From assembly GCF_014117325.1 (NCBI RefSeq), contig NZ_CP059732.1, positions 6,337,001-6,401,000 of the forward strand: a DNA stretch of 64,000 nt, in the 5' to 3' direction. The notes below the pieces were generated by a model that searched no databases, was not told where the DNA came from, and worked only from the letters and a program-made list of their open reading frames with translations. The translations under genes and the position numbers were made by a program. This document shows positions 27,851-36,845 of the stretch, piece by piece. How positions within the stretch are numbered: the stretch's first letter is position 1; every line of letters begins with the position of its first letter. This stretch comes from Spirosoma foliorum. Lineage in GTDB: Bacteria; Bacteroidota; Bacteroidia; Cytophagales; Spirosomataceae.

Positions 27851-28060
27851 TTATCTGTTACTGGAGACTTCCTCTTTTTTAACCGTTTCTTCGGCTCCTT
27901 CAGCTTGATTTTCTTTTTCTTTTAACTGTCGGAGTAAATGTTCGTAATAAGGCGGTAATTTGTCCGTATTGGACGATTTAACGCCATACCAGGCACTGGT
28001 CAAATAACTTAGCACGCCTAGTACAAGAATTATACTGACAATAATAAAAAACGTCATCAT
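27851..28060 (-). CDS. Small single-span membrane protein
   Basis: The 69-aa protein has one N-terminal membrane helix (FFIIVSIILVLGVLSYL) and a charged cytoplasmic-type tail (LKEKENQAEGAEETVKKEE). The family is unknown. Upstream, on the same strand, array F has the full four-box geometry plus a -7 TTG, so the gene belongs to the proposed regulon despite its small size. It is convergent with otsAB and divergent from the response regulator gene. Confidence 0.65.
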   Translation of the reverse strand: MMTFFIIVSIILVLGVLSYLTSAWYGVKSSNTDKLPPYYEHLLRQLKEKENQAEGAEETVKKEEVSSNR

Positions 28061-28187
28061 CCTGGTTCGGGTTTATGGTGGAGCGCGCGGGCTTACTTTT
28101 TCATGACCATTGACCCGCCCCAATCAGTGAGAACGTGGGCGTAGGGGCCAATGGCATGAATAAGCGCTTATACACGCTTAATTCAGG

Positions 28188-28243
28188 CAACCTATAGTCA
28201 AGTGATAAGGAGGAACTTAACGAAACCTTAGAATTTGATTAGA
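28188..28243 (-). promoter_or_regulatory. 11-bp direct-repeat array F and promoter (minus strand)
   Basis: Minus-strand boxes TCTAAT (28243-28238), TCTAAG (28232-28227), GTTAAG (28221-28216), CCTTAT (28210-28205); TTG at 28190-28188. It faces the small membrane protein gene and lies about 110 bp upstream of the response regulator start, so it could also affect autoregulation. Confidence 0.65.
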
Positions 28244-28351
28244 ACCAAAACAATAGGCTGATTATGTGCTTACTTACCTGTGAACATGGTTCACTTTTCA
28301 TTGAAATAAGCCGACTTATAATCAAGCAAAATACCTTTAGCTTTACTACGT

Positions 28352-29029
28352 ATGAAACTACTGGTCGTTGAAGACGAGCCCAAAACGTTACAGGCAATCC
28401 AGCAGGGACTGGAGGAAAGTCAGTTCGAAGTCGACATCGCCTACGACGGGCTGATTGCCAAACGACTGGCCCTGAAAAATAACTATGCCGCCATTATTAC
28501 TGATTTGATTTTACCCGGTTTGAATGGGTATGAACTCTGCCGACAGTTACGGGCCGAGGGGTTAACCACTCCCATTCTGATGCTGACCGCCCTGGGCGAA
28601 ACCGACGATAAAATTTCGGGCTTCGATGCCGGGGCCGATCAATACCTGACCAAACCCTTTCAGTTTGCCGAATTGCTAGCCCGCGTGCGATCCCTTACCA
28701 AGCGGGGTACGCAGGTGTCGCTGACTGCCCAAACCCTGCGGTATGGGGGTATTGAGATGAATCTGGATGCTAAAACCGTCACGCGCGATGAGCAACCGAT
28801 TGAGCTAACCGCCCGTGAATTTGCCTTGCTGGAATTTCTCATGCGCAATCAGGGCCGTGTGCTATCGAAACCAGCCATTGCTGAACATGTCTGGGATTTG
28901 AATTTCGATACGGGCACCAACGTCGTGGAGGTCTACATTAATTACCTTCGTAAAAAGATCGATCGAAACTTCCCGACCAAGCTGATCCATACGCATTTCG
29001 GCATGGGGTATATGTTTAAAGAAGAGTAA
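28352..29029 (+). CDS. OmpR-family response regulator
   Basis: The receiver domain (1-120) has the acidic pocket E7-D8, phospho-acceptor Asp51 (IITDLILPG) and Lys in LTKPFQ. The C-terminal winged helix (about 127-225) is of the OmpR/PhoB type (ELTAREFALLEFLMRNQGRV, VVEVYINYLRKKID). It binds DNA as a dimer, in this family on direct repeats. Its stop overlaps the kinase ATG (TAATG), so the pair is coupled. Twelve PhoB-like arrays in the window, one of them in the intergenic space just upstream, make it the prime candidate for the regulator of that set. This link is inferred. Confidence 0.95.
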   Translation: MKLLVVEDEPKTLQAIQQGLEESQFEVDIAYDGLIAKRLALKNNYAAIITDLILPGLNGYELCRQLRAEGLTTPILMLTALGETDDKISGFDAGADQYLTKPFQFAELLARVRSLTKRGTQVSLTAQTLRYGGIEMNLDAKTVTRDEQPIELTAREFALLEFLMRNQGRVLSKPAIAEHVWDLNFDTGTNVVEVYINYLRKKIDRNFPTKLIHTHFGMGYMFKEE

Positions 29030-30393
29030 TGACGATTCGCAAACGACTCACCTTACGCTTTACAAGCCTGGTATCCAGTATTTTACTACTGGCGTTTGTG
29101 AGTATCTATGCCTTCTGCTGGTATTTTATTTCCTCCGATTTTTACCGGCGACTCGACCGAAAAGCCAATACAACGGGGGATATGCTCATCCGCCATCGGC
29201 TGGACGCTAAACTCATTCAGCAATTGGGCCGAATCCGGAAAGATCAGTTGCCGAATCAAAAAATCATGGTGTTCGATGGCCGGGATTCGCTCATTTTTCT
29301 TACCAACGAAAGTCTGCTTATAACGATACCGAAATCTGTGCTGGCTGATATTCGGCAGACTAAACAAAAGGATTTTCAGCAAGGTGGGTACTATCTGTCG
29401 GGTACCCGATTCATGACGGCTTCGGGGCAGTACGTGGTCATTGCCAGCGCTGAAAATAGCTACGGGGATGAATTTTTACGGCGTCTTCTGTGGGCTTTAA
29501 CGGGTTTATTTGTCCTGATTGCCGGTATGACTGCCTTCTCAGGCTGGTTTTTTGCGGGCGATGCGCTGCAACCCATGCAGCAGATTGACCAGATTGTCAG
29601 TGATATATTTCCGCGGAATCGGGATGAACGCTTAGTCGTTACTAAAGACGATGATGAAATCAGTCGATTGTCGGCCACGATTAACCGATTGCTGGACCGG
29701 GTAGCGGAGTCCTTTCGGTTGCAGCGGATGTTTGTGGCCAACGTATCCCACGAACTGAAAAACCCACTCACTCAAATCAGTTCACAACTGGAAGTCAGTT
29801 TGTTAAATCAGCGGGAACCAGACGCTTACCGGCAAACGATTCGGTCCGTCCTGGATGACGTAGGCGACCTGGCGGCCCTCACCCACGAATTACTGCAACT
29901 CTCGCAGGTCAACCAGGAGGATGCCATTGGGCTACTCACCGATACGGTGCGGATGGACGAAATCGTATGGGATATCCGCGACCAGGTGACGGCCATTAAT
30001 CCCCGTTATCAGGTCAACATAGAACTGGGTGCGTTGCCTGATGATCCTGACCAGCTAGCCGTTCAGGGCAATAAAACCTTACTGGCCACGGCGCTAAAAA
30101 ACCTGACGGAAAATGCCTGCAAATTTTCTGACGACGGACAGGCGCTGATCCACGTAAATTTTGACCCCGCCAGTCTGAACATTAGTATTCAGAATACCGG
30201 CCAGTCTATTCCAACCGCCGACCTGCCCTATATTTTTGAACCCTTCTATCGGAGCCGACAAACGGCCGATGTGCGCGGCTACGGTGTCGGCTTATCGCTC
30301 GTTGAGCGGATCATTCGCCTGCATCAAGGGCAGATCAGCGTTAGCTCTATGCCTGGCCAGCCGACGCTATTTACGATCAAGTTGCCACGGTAA
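29029..30393 (+). CDS. Membrane histidine kinase, partner of the OmpR-family regulator
   Basis: The two membrane helices (about 11-31 and 155-177) enclose a sensor region of about 120 residues in the periplasm with no recognised fold. Then come a HAMP-like linker (DDDEISRLSATINRLLDRV), HisKA with phospho-accepting His241 (FVANVSHELKNPLTQ) and a HATPase_c domain with N box (LKNLTENACKFS), and G boxes GYGVGLSLVERI. The stimulus is unknown; the putative targets (trehalose, USP, efflux) suggest osmotic or envelope stress. Array G starts 11 nt after the stop and drives the next small gene. Confidence 0.94.
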   Translation: MTIRKRLTLRFTSLVSSILLLAFVSIYAFCWYFISSDFYRRLDRKANTTGDMLIRHRLDAKLIQQLGRIRKDQLPNQKIMVFDGRDSLIFLTNESLLITIPKSVLADIRQTKQKDFQQGGYYLSGTRFMTASGQYVVIASAENSYGDEFLRRLLWALTGLFVLIAGMTAFSGWFFAGDALQPMQQIDQIVSDIFPRNRDERLVVTKDDDEISRLSATINRLLDRVAESFRLQRMFVANVSHELKNPLTQISSQLEVSLLNQREPDAYRQTIRSVLDDVGDLAALTHELLQLSQVNQEDAIGLLTDTVRMDEIVWDIRDQVTAINPRYQVNIELGALPDDPDQLAVQGNKTLLATALKNLTENACKFSDDGQALIHVNFDPASLNISIQNTGQSIPTADLPYIFEPFYRSRQTADVRGYGVGLSLVERIIRLHQGQISVSSMPGQPTLFTIKLPR

Positions 30394-30403
30394 GTACGTC
30401 TTT

Positions 30404-30460
30404 TCTAAGCAGATTCTAAGGAGTTTATCAGTTAATCTTAAGTCGCTCAGGGCATCTTTG
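30404..30460 (+). promoter_or_regulatory. 11-bp direct-repeat array G and promoter
   Basis: TCTAAG 30404, TCTAAG 30415, TATCAG 30426, CTTAAG 30437, TTTG at 30457 (20 bp after box 4). The small membrane protein gene starts at 30500, 97 nt after the kinase gene. Confidence 0.7.
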
Positions 30461-30499
30461 GCAACTAAGAAACCTGCCAGGCAATATAAACTGACCGAC

Positions 30500-30706
30500 A
30501 TGATGACTACTGAAAGCCAAACGCTTACCTATACCCCGTTCTTTCCCCCAGCGCCTGTTAGTAAGGCGGAAAGACGCACTAAATCAAGGTATTTTTACGA
30601 TGAGAAGCCCCCCAAACCAGACTGGCTAATCTTGTTGATCAGTGCGTTAGTACTCCTGACCTTACTGATTGCCTGGGTGGTTGATATTCCCAATCTATTG
30701 CATTAA
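30500..30706 (+). CDS. Small single-span membrane protein (68 aa)
   Basis: The start is set at ATG 30500 (MMTTESQTLTYTPFFPP) because a promoter-like TTTG lies at 30457; the longer frame is inside the kinase gene. The C-terminal helix (LILLISALVLLTLLIAWVV) is one membrane span with a basic N-side (KSRYFYDEKPPKPDW), predicting N-in topology. No family is known. Its own array upstream and its place just behind the two-component genes suggest a regulatory or feedback role in that system. Confidence 0.65.
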   Translation: MMTTESQTLTYTPFFPPAPVSKAERRTKSRYFYDEKPPKPDWLILLISALVLLTLLIAWVVDIPNLLH

Positions 30707-30725
30707 CAGCGCGACATCCGTTACG

Positions 30726-32120
30726 CTATTCAACCAGCAGTTTTATCTTTTTGCTTTTTGTCCGGCTTTGCAGCCAGCGCTCAATCCTTTGTTTTTCGCC
30801 CACTGTATGACGGCGCGAAAAACGGGCATACACCAGCATAACCGTATCGGGTTTGTTACTGGTCGCATTCAAAACCAGCGATCTTGCAGCGGTAAAGGTT
30901 TGTACATCAGGCATCAGTGTCTTGAGTTCGTTTCGCAGATCGGCCACTGGGAGCCGCGACGTTTGCGTCAGGTCAATGTAGCGACGCAGCGAGTCAATGA
31001 TGTGGTCTTTACGGGCAATGGATGACTGACTGTATTTAATGACCTGATCGGTAACTGTATTCTTCAGGGCATCCACATCAATTTCGGTATCCTTAAAACT
31101 TCCTTGTTTAACGATCAGGTTGGCATTGCCCAGGCCGTAAGCAGGCATTTTGGAACGTAGTAAGTTGATCGAGTCTTTGGGTAGCGGCTCGCCCACTAGT
31201 GAGAGTTCTAGTGTACTCTGCTGACGATTGAATCGAGCTGCGTACTGAATAACTTGTCGGTACTGAAAGTTACATTCCGTTGCAACAAATCGCTTTGCAG
31301 ATTCTTCAAATATGGTTTTGCGAACAATTTGATAGCCAAGATAGCTACTGGGTACCACCACAATGATTACAGCGAACCAGATCGTATGCCGAACGCGCTG
31401 TTCAACCTCAGGCGTAGGGTATTGTTTCTGATGGTAACCCAAAAATCGGACGATCAGGAATGTGGCTATACTGATGCATATCGCATTGATGAGGAACAGG
31501 TAAAATGCGCCCGCGAAATAATATAGATTACCGGTAGCTAATCCGTAGCCTGCTGTACATAAGGGAGGCATCAGAGCGGTGGCGATGGCTACACCGGGAA
31601 TAACATTGCTCACTTTCTCCCGTCGCGAACCGGCAACAATACCAGCTAGTCCTCCCAGAAAGGCCACAAGTGCATCCCAGACGGTGGGCGATGTACGAGC
31701 TAACAATTCAGATTGAGCCAGGTGCAGAGGACTTACGAAAAAATAGAGCGTGGAAGTTAACAAACTAATAAATACAGCCAGACCTAAGTTCTTTAACGCG
31801 CGTTGGATCATCGTCAAGTCATTGATACCAACGCCTAGGCCAATACCCATAATAGGGCCCATTAAAGGAGAGATAAGAAAAGCCCCAGTAATAACAGCTG
31901 GAGAGTTGATATTGAGGCCAATAGAGGCAATGAATATGGCAAAAATTAGTGTCCACAAATTAATGCCCCGAAACTCGATTCCTCGACTAATAGCCTGTAT
32001 GACATCCGTTTCGTCTTCTTTATCTTCTTCCAGGCTAAACCGCTCACGCAGAAAGGAGCTGAAGTGAGTTAAGGGGTTGGATTTATTAAATCGGGGTTCA
32101 TTTTGGTCGTCTACAGTCAT
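30726..32120 (-). CDS. DUF389-family membrane protein
   Basis: The N-terminal half (about 50-240) has six or so membrane helices with the DUF389 core motifs (ITGAFLISPLMGPIMGIGLG; LGGLAGIVAGSRREKVS; GVAIATALMPPLCTAGYGLA). The C-terminal 220 residues are soluble after one more helix and look like a YdhF/BON-like extracytoplasmic domain. DUF389 function is unknown; a role in transport is supposed. It is divergent from the CPA1 antiporter gene 94 nt away. Confidence 0.9.
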   Translation of the reverse strand: MTVDDQNEPRFNKSNPLTHFSSFLRERFSLEEDKEDETDVIQAISRGIEFRGINLWTLIFAIFIASIGLNINSPAVITGAFLISPLMGPIMGIGLGVGINDLTMIQRALKNLGLAVFISLLTSTLYFFVSPLHLAQSELLARTSPTVWDALVAFLGGLAGIVAGSRREKVSNVIPGVAIATALMPPLCTAGYGLATGNLYYFAGAFYLFLINAICISIATFLIVRFLGYHQKQYPTPEVEQRVRHTIWFAVIIVVVPSSYLGYQIVRKTIFEESAKRFVATECNFQYRQVIQYAARFNRQQSTLELSLVGEPLPKDSINLLRSKMPAYGLGNANLIVKQGSFKDTEIDVDALKNTVTDQVIKYSQSSIARKDHIIDSLRRYIDLTQTSRLPVADLRNELKTLMPDVQTFTAARSLVLNATSNKPDTVMLVYARFSRRHTVGEKQRIERWLQSRTKSKKIKLLVE

Positions 32121-32213
32121 TCTTTATGCATGCGGTTACTAGTCACTAACACAAAACAAGATGCGGTTTTAATGGAAAGTTAATGTAATCTTGCTCAATT
32201 CCACTACTCAATT

Positions 32214-33470
32214 ATGGATCTATTTACCCTCATTACTTTACTTATTGTTGCTTCGGCAGTGTTTGCCTACCTGAACACAAAACTGCTTAAACTTCCTGAT
32301 GCCATTGGCATTATGGTTTGCTCGCTGGGCTTCTCTGTCCTGTTACTTGGCCTGAACTCAATTTATCCTGACCAGTTAGCCTCTGTTCGTCAGACTGTTG
32401 CCGGCATTAACTTTGGTAAAGCGCTTTTCGATGTGATGTTAAGCTTCCTGCTTTTTGCCGGCGCTTTCCATACCGATTCTGCCAAGCTGAATGTTGAACG
32501 ACGCTCGGTTATGCTGTTTGCTTTTGTGGGGGTCTTACTAAGTACCTTTCTGGTTGGTTCAGGTCTTTATTTATTGACCAGACATCTCGACCTGGCTTTG
32601 TCATTCCCGCTTTGCCTGTTGTTTGGGGCTTTAATTTCACCCACCGATCCAATCGCCGTATTAGGCATCTTGTCTAAGTTCAAACTACCCGACAGCGTCA
32701 AGCTCAATATTGTGGGCGAATCACTCTTTAATGATGGCGTAGGGGTTGTCGTGTTTGCTTCTATTTATCGAATTGTCCTCAACGGAGCCGACAGTGTAAG
32801 TGCTGGAGAGATCGCCTTGCTGTTTCTCGAAGAAGCCGGTGGCGGTATAGTATTTGGCCTTGCTTTAGGGTACGGGATGTTCCTGGTTTTACGTTCGATC
32901 AACCACTATCAGACCGAAGTGATTGTCACGGTAGCCGGGGTTATGGGTGGGTACTTACTTGCTCAGAAACTTCATATTTCGGGCCCATTGGCGATGGTGG
33001 TCACCGGTCTTATGGTGGGTGGACATAGCCGTCGGCAGGACGCCATGAGTCAACTCACCGAGGAGTACGTCGACAAATTCTGGGAGCTGGTTGATGGGAT
33101 TCTAAATGCCTTACTTTTTGTGCTTATTGGCGTTGAGCTGCTACTGATTGATTTTCAGATAACACAATGGTCCATTTATTTACTAGTCGTGCTCCTGGTC
33201 CTGATAGCCCGGTATGTAGCCATTCTCATTCCCTTTACGCTGGCTCATCGCTGGCTGGACCTCGACAGGAATGCCCCTGTTATGCTGACCTGGGGTGGGC
33301 TACGGGGAGGGCTGTCCATTGCGATGGCGCTGTCCATTGATGGCTCCTTACCACAGAAAGAGTTCATTGTGACGATTACGTATGCAGTCGTTTTGTTTTC
33401 CGTAATTGTACAGGGATTGACCATGGAGCGGCTCATTCGGCGGCTGTACCCACCTGATAATAAAGGTTAG
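32214..33470 (+). CDS. Na+/H+ antiporter, CPA1 (NhaP) family
   Basis: A 418-aa protein of 12-13 membrane helices exchanging Na+ (or K+) for H+. Family marks are the ion-binding region SLFNDGVGVVVFASIYR with the N-D pair, ALISPTDPIAVLGIL, and LTWGGLRGGLSIAMALS. There is no cytoplasmic C-terminal regulatory domain. It probably helps pH and osmotic balance, in line with its neighbours (ClC channel, trehalose genes). A candidate two-box site upstream is too weak to place it in the regulon. Confidence 0.93.
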   Translation: MDLFTLITLLIVASAVFAYLNTKLLKLPDAIGIMVCSLGFSVLLLGLNSIYPDQLASVRQTVAGINFGKALFDVMLSFLLFAGAFHTDSAKLNVERRSVMLFAFVGVLLSTFLVGSGLYLLTRHLDLALSFPLCLLFGALISPTDPIAVLGILSKFKLPDSVKLNIVGESLFNDGVGVVVFASIYRIVLNGADSVSAGEIALLFLEEAGGGIVFGLALGYGMFLVLRSINHYQTEVIVTVAGVMGGYLLAQKLHISGPLAMVVTGLMVGGHSRRQDAMSQLTEEYVDKFWELVDGILNALLFVLIGVELLLIDFQITQWSIYLLVVLLVLIARYVAILIPFTLAHRWLDLDRNAPVMLTWGGLRGGLSIAMALSIDGSLPQKEFIVTITYAVVLFSVIVQGLTMERLIRRLYPPDNKG

Positions 33471-33527
33471 TGACAACCTTATAGATAGCGGATACAATGG
33501 ATCGAATACCAGTCATACAAACCACAA

Positions 33528-34112
33528 CTAGGCTAATGTCGCAAATTTAATAGCTTCGGCATCCCAGATCGGAGCTTGCTGAATGGCTTCTATTGCCTGA
33601 CTCGGATTGTCAATAACTGTCCACATTTGACGATGTACAGGAGCCATAAAGTTTTCGTCAATACATCGCTCAAGCATGGCAATTAAAGGATCATAAAACC
33701 GGTTCGTGTTTAAAATCAGAATAGGTTTGGTAAATAGTCCCAATCGCTTTAATGTAATGGCTTCTAATAATTCTTCTAAAGTACCACAGCCGCCGGGCAG
33801 TGCAATTAATGCATCTGTGCCATCCAGAAAAGCCTTTTTGCGTTCATGCATATCGTCTACGAATCGAAATTCATTGACCCCTTTATGAGCCCATTCAACG
33901 GTACGCATAAATTCAGGCATAATACCGACTATACGCCCTCCCCGACTTAAGACACTATCGGCCAGCCTACCCATCAGACCAATACCACCACCCCCATAAA
34001 TGACCGTTGCCTGATGGTTAACCAAATTGATGGCCAACTGATCAACAGCCTCGAAATAAATAGGAGCAACTTGATTGCTGGAGGCACAATAAACACATAC
34101 TTGCAGCGACAT
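33528..34112 (-). CDS. LOG family protein (cytokinin riboside 5'-monophosphate phosphoribohydrolase-like)
   Basis: The 194-aa cytoplasmic protein has the TIGR00730 Rossmann-like fold. The motif PGGCGTLEELLEAITL (PGGxGTxxE) marks the nucleotide-monophosphate phosphoribohydrolase active site. Other segments: VYCASSNQVAPIY and YGGGGIGLMGRLADS. The likely reaction is release of base and ribose 5-phosphate from (modified) nucleoside monophosphates. It stands alone. Confidence 0.93.
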   Translation of the reverse strand: MSLQVCVYCASSNQVAPIYFEAVDQLAINLVNHQATVIYGGGGIGLMGRLADSVLSRGGRIVGIMPEFMRTVEWAHKGVNEFRFVDDMHERKKAFLDGTDALIALPGGCGTLEELLEAITLKRLGLFTKPILILNTNRFYDPLIAMLERCIDENFMAPVHRQMWTVIDNPSQAIEAIQQAPIWDAEAIKFATLA

Positions 34113-34229
34113 AATGACAGTTTTTCGAATGTATAGCGATAAAACAGGGGCAAATTTGCAAACCTAAATATACATTTCGACTTAGTTCATAAAACTTTCG
34201 CAAAACCAGCCTAACCACGATTAAAAAAT

Positions 34230-35630
34230 CTAATCGGCTTCTACTTCGTTTCTCTTGACCTCATTGACAAAGGGTTGCGCCATCGTTTCGCGGACAAATC
34301 CGGCTTTCAGGTGCTCATAGAACGATACCGGATCTACCAGCGATGCAGCTCCCTGCGCCATCAGTCCACCCAACAGTAATTGAAAAATAGCGGAATGCCG
34401 ATCGGTCATTTCCAGTACCAGAATAGCCGCCGTGAATGGAGAGCGAACGACCCCCGTCAGGAAGCTTACCATACTCACCAGAATGACCAGATTCGTATCG
34501 CTGGGCGTTACCCGGATTAGTCGGGCCATTGCATCGCCGAGGATGGCTCCGGCGCTTAGTGAGGTGGCGAAAACCCCACCCGCTGCCCCACTGCTGTAAC
34601 TGAGCGCCATACCCGCGAACCGTACTGGAAACAGATACCAGGGTGTCTGGTGATCGTTTTGAAACAGGAGTCGATTAATAATAGGCTTCCCCGTACCAAC
34701 GGCATCCGTACCAACCAGGTAGGCCAGACCGGCCAGCACCAGCCCGCAGGCTGCTACCCATATAGCCTGCTCCCGACTGGTACGGAACCGTCGCCGGTAG
34801 GCATTGACCCATAATAGCGCTTTAGCAAACACTGCCCCCGCTAAACCAGAAACCATCGCCACCAGCACAACGACGCCCAAAAACCAGCCGGTCGAAACCG
34901 TCACTTTCGGAAAACCCAGGTACAAATAAGGCCCCTGAATGGCCTGAGCGGTCATCCCGGCAATGATTACGGCGGTAAACACAGCGGTACGAAAGCGGGT
35001 AATATGTGTTTGGGTCAGTTCTTCCACCACGAAGACAATTCCACCCAGTGGCGTATTAAAGGCAGCCGCCAGCCCAGCGGCTCCGCCCGTAACGAGCGCA
35101 ATTTGTCGGGACAGTTGGGGCCAACCCGCCGGTTGCAGTCGATTGATGGCCCGAAAAATAGCCGCCGAAATCTGAATAGTCGGCCCTTCTCGTCCAATAA
35201 CACCACCCCCGATCAGCAGGACAACACTACTGAGAACTTTGACGAGCGCTACCCGCATACTTAGCAAATAGTTCGTACGGTGATGCGTCCTGGGATTTGA
35301 CAGTTCAATACCTGCCATGACCTGCGGAATACCGCTGCCTCGTGCCGCCGGAGCCAGTTTTGCGACCACCAGCCACGCAAGCAGGAAGGCCAACGGGGTG
35401 GTTACAAACACGAGCATCGGATGAGCCTGAATCCAGGTAAAACTGGTTTGCTCCGCCCATATAAACAGTTCTTCGTAACCAACAGCAACAAGACCAGTCA
35501 GCAGAGAGGCTACCCAAAACGGCAGGCTTTGGAGTATAATCCGGCGCACACGCTCGGTGTATAACCGCTTGATAACGTGCTGATCCAGCCAGGCCAGTAC
35601 CTGTGCGTATCGAGAAGGTCTATTCGCCAT
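34230..35630 (-). CDS. Chloride channel/antiporter, ClC family
   Basis: The 466-aa membrane protein has the signature elements GSGIPQ, GREGPTIQISAAIFR, and FVVEELTQT (gating Glu preceded by Val-Glu-Glu), with about 10 or more membrane helices and no CBS domains. ClC proteins move Cl- or exchange Cl- for H+. It is divergent from the coiled-coil gene at 35794; array H lies between them and points to the latter. Confidence 0.94.
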   Translation of the reverse strand: MANRPSRYAQVLAWLDQHVIKRLYTERVRRIILQSLPFWVASLLTGLVAVGYEELFIWAEQTSFTWIQAHPMLVFVTTPLAFLLAWLVVAKLAPAARGSGIPQVMAGIELSNPRTHHRTNYLLSMRVALVKVLSSVVLLIGGGVIGREGPTIQISAAIFRAINRLQPAGWPQLSRQIALVTGGAAGLAAAFNTPLGGIVFVVEELTQTHITRFRTAVFTAVIIAGMTAQAIQGPYLYLGFPKVTVSTGWFLGVVVLVAMVSGLAGAVFAKALLWVNAYRRRFRTSREQAIWVAACGLVLAGLAYLVGTDAVGTGKPIINRLLFQNDHQTPWYLFPVRFAGMALSYSSGAAGGVFATSLSAGAILGDAMARLIRVTPSDTNLVILVSMVSFLTGVVRSPFTAAILVLEMTDRHSAIFQLLLGGLMAQGAASLVDPVSFYEHLKAGFVRETMAQPFVNEVKRNEVEAD

Positions 35631-35700
35631 GCAGTAATGATGTGTTCCAGTTTGTCATAATAACGTAAGGAGCAAGCAGATGATTAGGCGAAGCGCAAAG

Positions 35701-35757
35701 TCTAAGCAAATTCTAAGAAGTCTTTAATTCCTTTATAACCAGTGGGGATCACCTTTG
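35701..35757 (+). promoter_or_regulatory. 11-bp direct-repeat array H and promoter
   Basis: TCTAAG 35701, TCTAAG 35712, TTTAAT 35723, TATAAC 35734, TTTG at 35754 (20 bp after box 4). The -7 element overlaps the TTG at 35755, which therefore cannot be the start codon; translation starts at 35794. Confidence 0.7.
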
Positions 35758-35793
35758 TCTCATTCTCCAATACGCCAACAAATTATTATCCGT

Positions 35794-36711
35794 ATGGAAA
35801 CAACTTCACGAACGTCAACACCGCTGACCGCTATTCTGGCCATGCTACTCACCCTTGGTGTGGTTGGTGGCCTGTATTTGGATAAAACCCGAACCCTGGT
35901 TGACCGCTTTGATCAGGAAGAACGGCGGGCCGATTCGCTCCTGTCGGTCAAACTTCAACTCGAAGGCGACGTTCGCAGCCTAACGAGTCAACTGGAAACG
36001 GCCACTAGTGAGAACGAATCGCTAGGTAAACGCATCAGTGCCTTACATGGCCAATTATACCAACGGGATGCCGTGGAGAGACAACTTCGTCAGCAAAACA
36101 GGCTGCGGACAGGCACCATTCATGGGCTTCATCGAAATCTGGATTCGATGACAACCATTCGTGATAGTTTAGAAAACCAGCTGGCTGCCATGAATGATAA
36201 AATCGGTTGGCTAACTGATTCGAATGGGCTACTACTCAAAGAAGCAAAAGAGCTACAACAAAAAATAAATGATCTGAATACGACCTTACAAACAAAGGTT
36301 CCTCGCTCGGCCATTACAGGCGATGAGTTTATGGTTGAATCCACCAAGGGAAATCATAAAGAAACCGCGAAAGCAAAAAAGGTAAATACAGTAACTATTT
36401 CGCTCAATGTACCTCCGGAATTACAAGTAGATTCCATTCAGGAAGTATTCGTAAGCCTGACCGACCCTCAGCACAATCCGGTAATGCCGCCCTTACGTAC
36501 CGAAACGGTTGTTCTGGAATCAGTCAATGAAGTTGTACCGGTTCATGCCATTCAACGGGTGATTTTCACTGGAAAGCCAACACGAATCTCGATCCGTTTA
36601 ACGCCTGACAAAACCCTGAAGCCGGGTATATACCGGGCATCGGTTTACACCAAAAACGCCTATTTAGGCTCCGTTGACTTTCGACTCCGGGACAGTTTCT
36701 GGTTCTTTTAG
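35794..36711 (+). CDS. Membrane-anchored coiled-coil protein with C-terminal beta domain
   Basis: ATG 35794 (METTSRTSTPLTAILAMLLT) gives a short cytoplasmic N-tail and one membrane helix. A long heptad-rich region follows (about 40-190; SLTSQLETATSENESLGKRI), then a linker and a beta-rich C-terminal domain of about 105 residues (TVTISLNVPPELQVDSIQEV, ending VDFRLRDSFWFF). It probably projects into the periplasm as a rod with a globular head. No family is recognised. The array H promoter fixes the start and adds it to the proposed regulon. Confidence 0.75.
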   Translation: METTSRTSTPLTAILAMLLTLGVVGGLYLDKTRTLVDRFDQEERRADSLLSVKLQLEGDVRSLTSQLETATSENESLGKRISALHGQLYQRDAVERQLRQQNRLRTGTIHGLHRNLDSMTTIRDSLENQLAAMNDKIGWLTDSNGLLLKEAKELQQKINDLNTTLQTKVPRSAITGDEFMVESTKGNHKETAKAKKVNTVTISLNVPPELQVDSIQEVFVSLTDPQHNPVMPPLRTETVVLESVNEVVPVHAIQRVIFTGKPTRISIRLTPDKTLKPGIYRASVYTKNAYLGSVDFRLRDSFWFF

Positions 36712-36730
36712 CAATTGGATTTCGTCTTTT

Positions 36731-36786
36731 TCTAAGCCAATTCTAAGCAGTCTTTAAGCCCCTTCTTAGGTCTGGGTGGTAATTTG
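36731..36786 (+). promoter_or_regulatory. 11-bp direct-repeat array I and promoter
   Basis: TCTAAG 36731, TCTAAG 36742, TTTAAG 36753, TCTTAG 36764, TTTG at 36783 (19 bp after box 4). The TPR protein gene starts at 36846. The array lies only 20 nt after the preceding gene, so the TPR gene has its own promoter. Confidence 0.7.
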
Positions 36787-36845
36787 TCCCTGACTTCAGA
36801 GATGCACTAAACAATCATCTGGTTGAAGAACAAATCCTAAGCAAC

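Noticed and set aside
32160..32200. TTTAAT and GTTAAT at 11-bp spacing upstream of the CPA1 antiporter
   Set aside because: Only two boxes are recognisable, no TTTG lies at the expected position, and box 1-2 TCTAAG is absent.
35755..36711. Start of the coiled-coil gene at TTG 35755
   Set aside because: The TTG is part of the TTTG promoter element of array H, so it cannot be inside the transcript; ATG 35794 fits.
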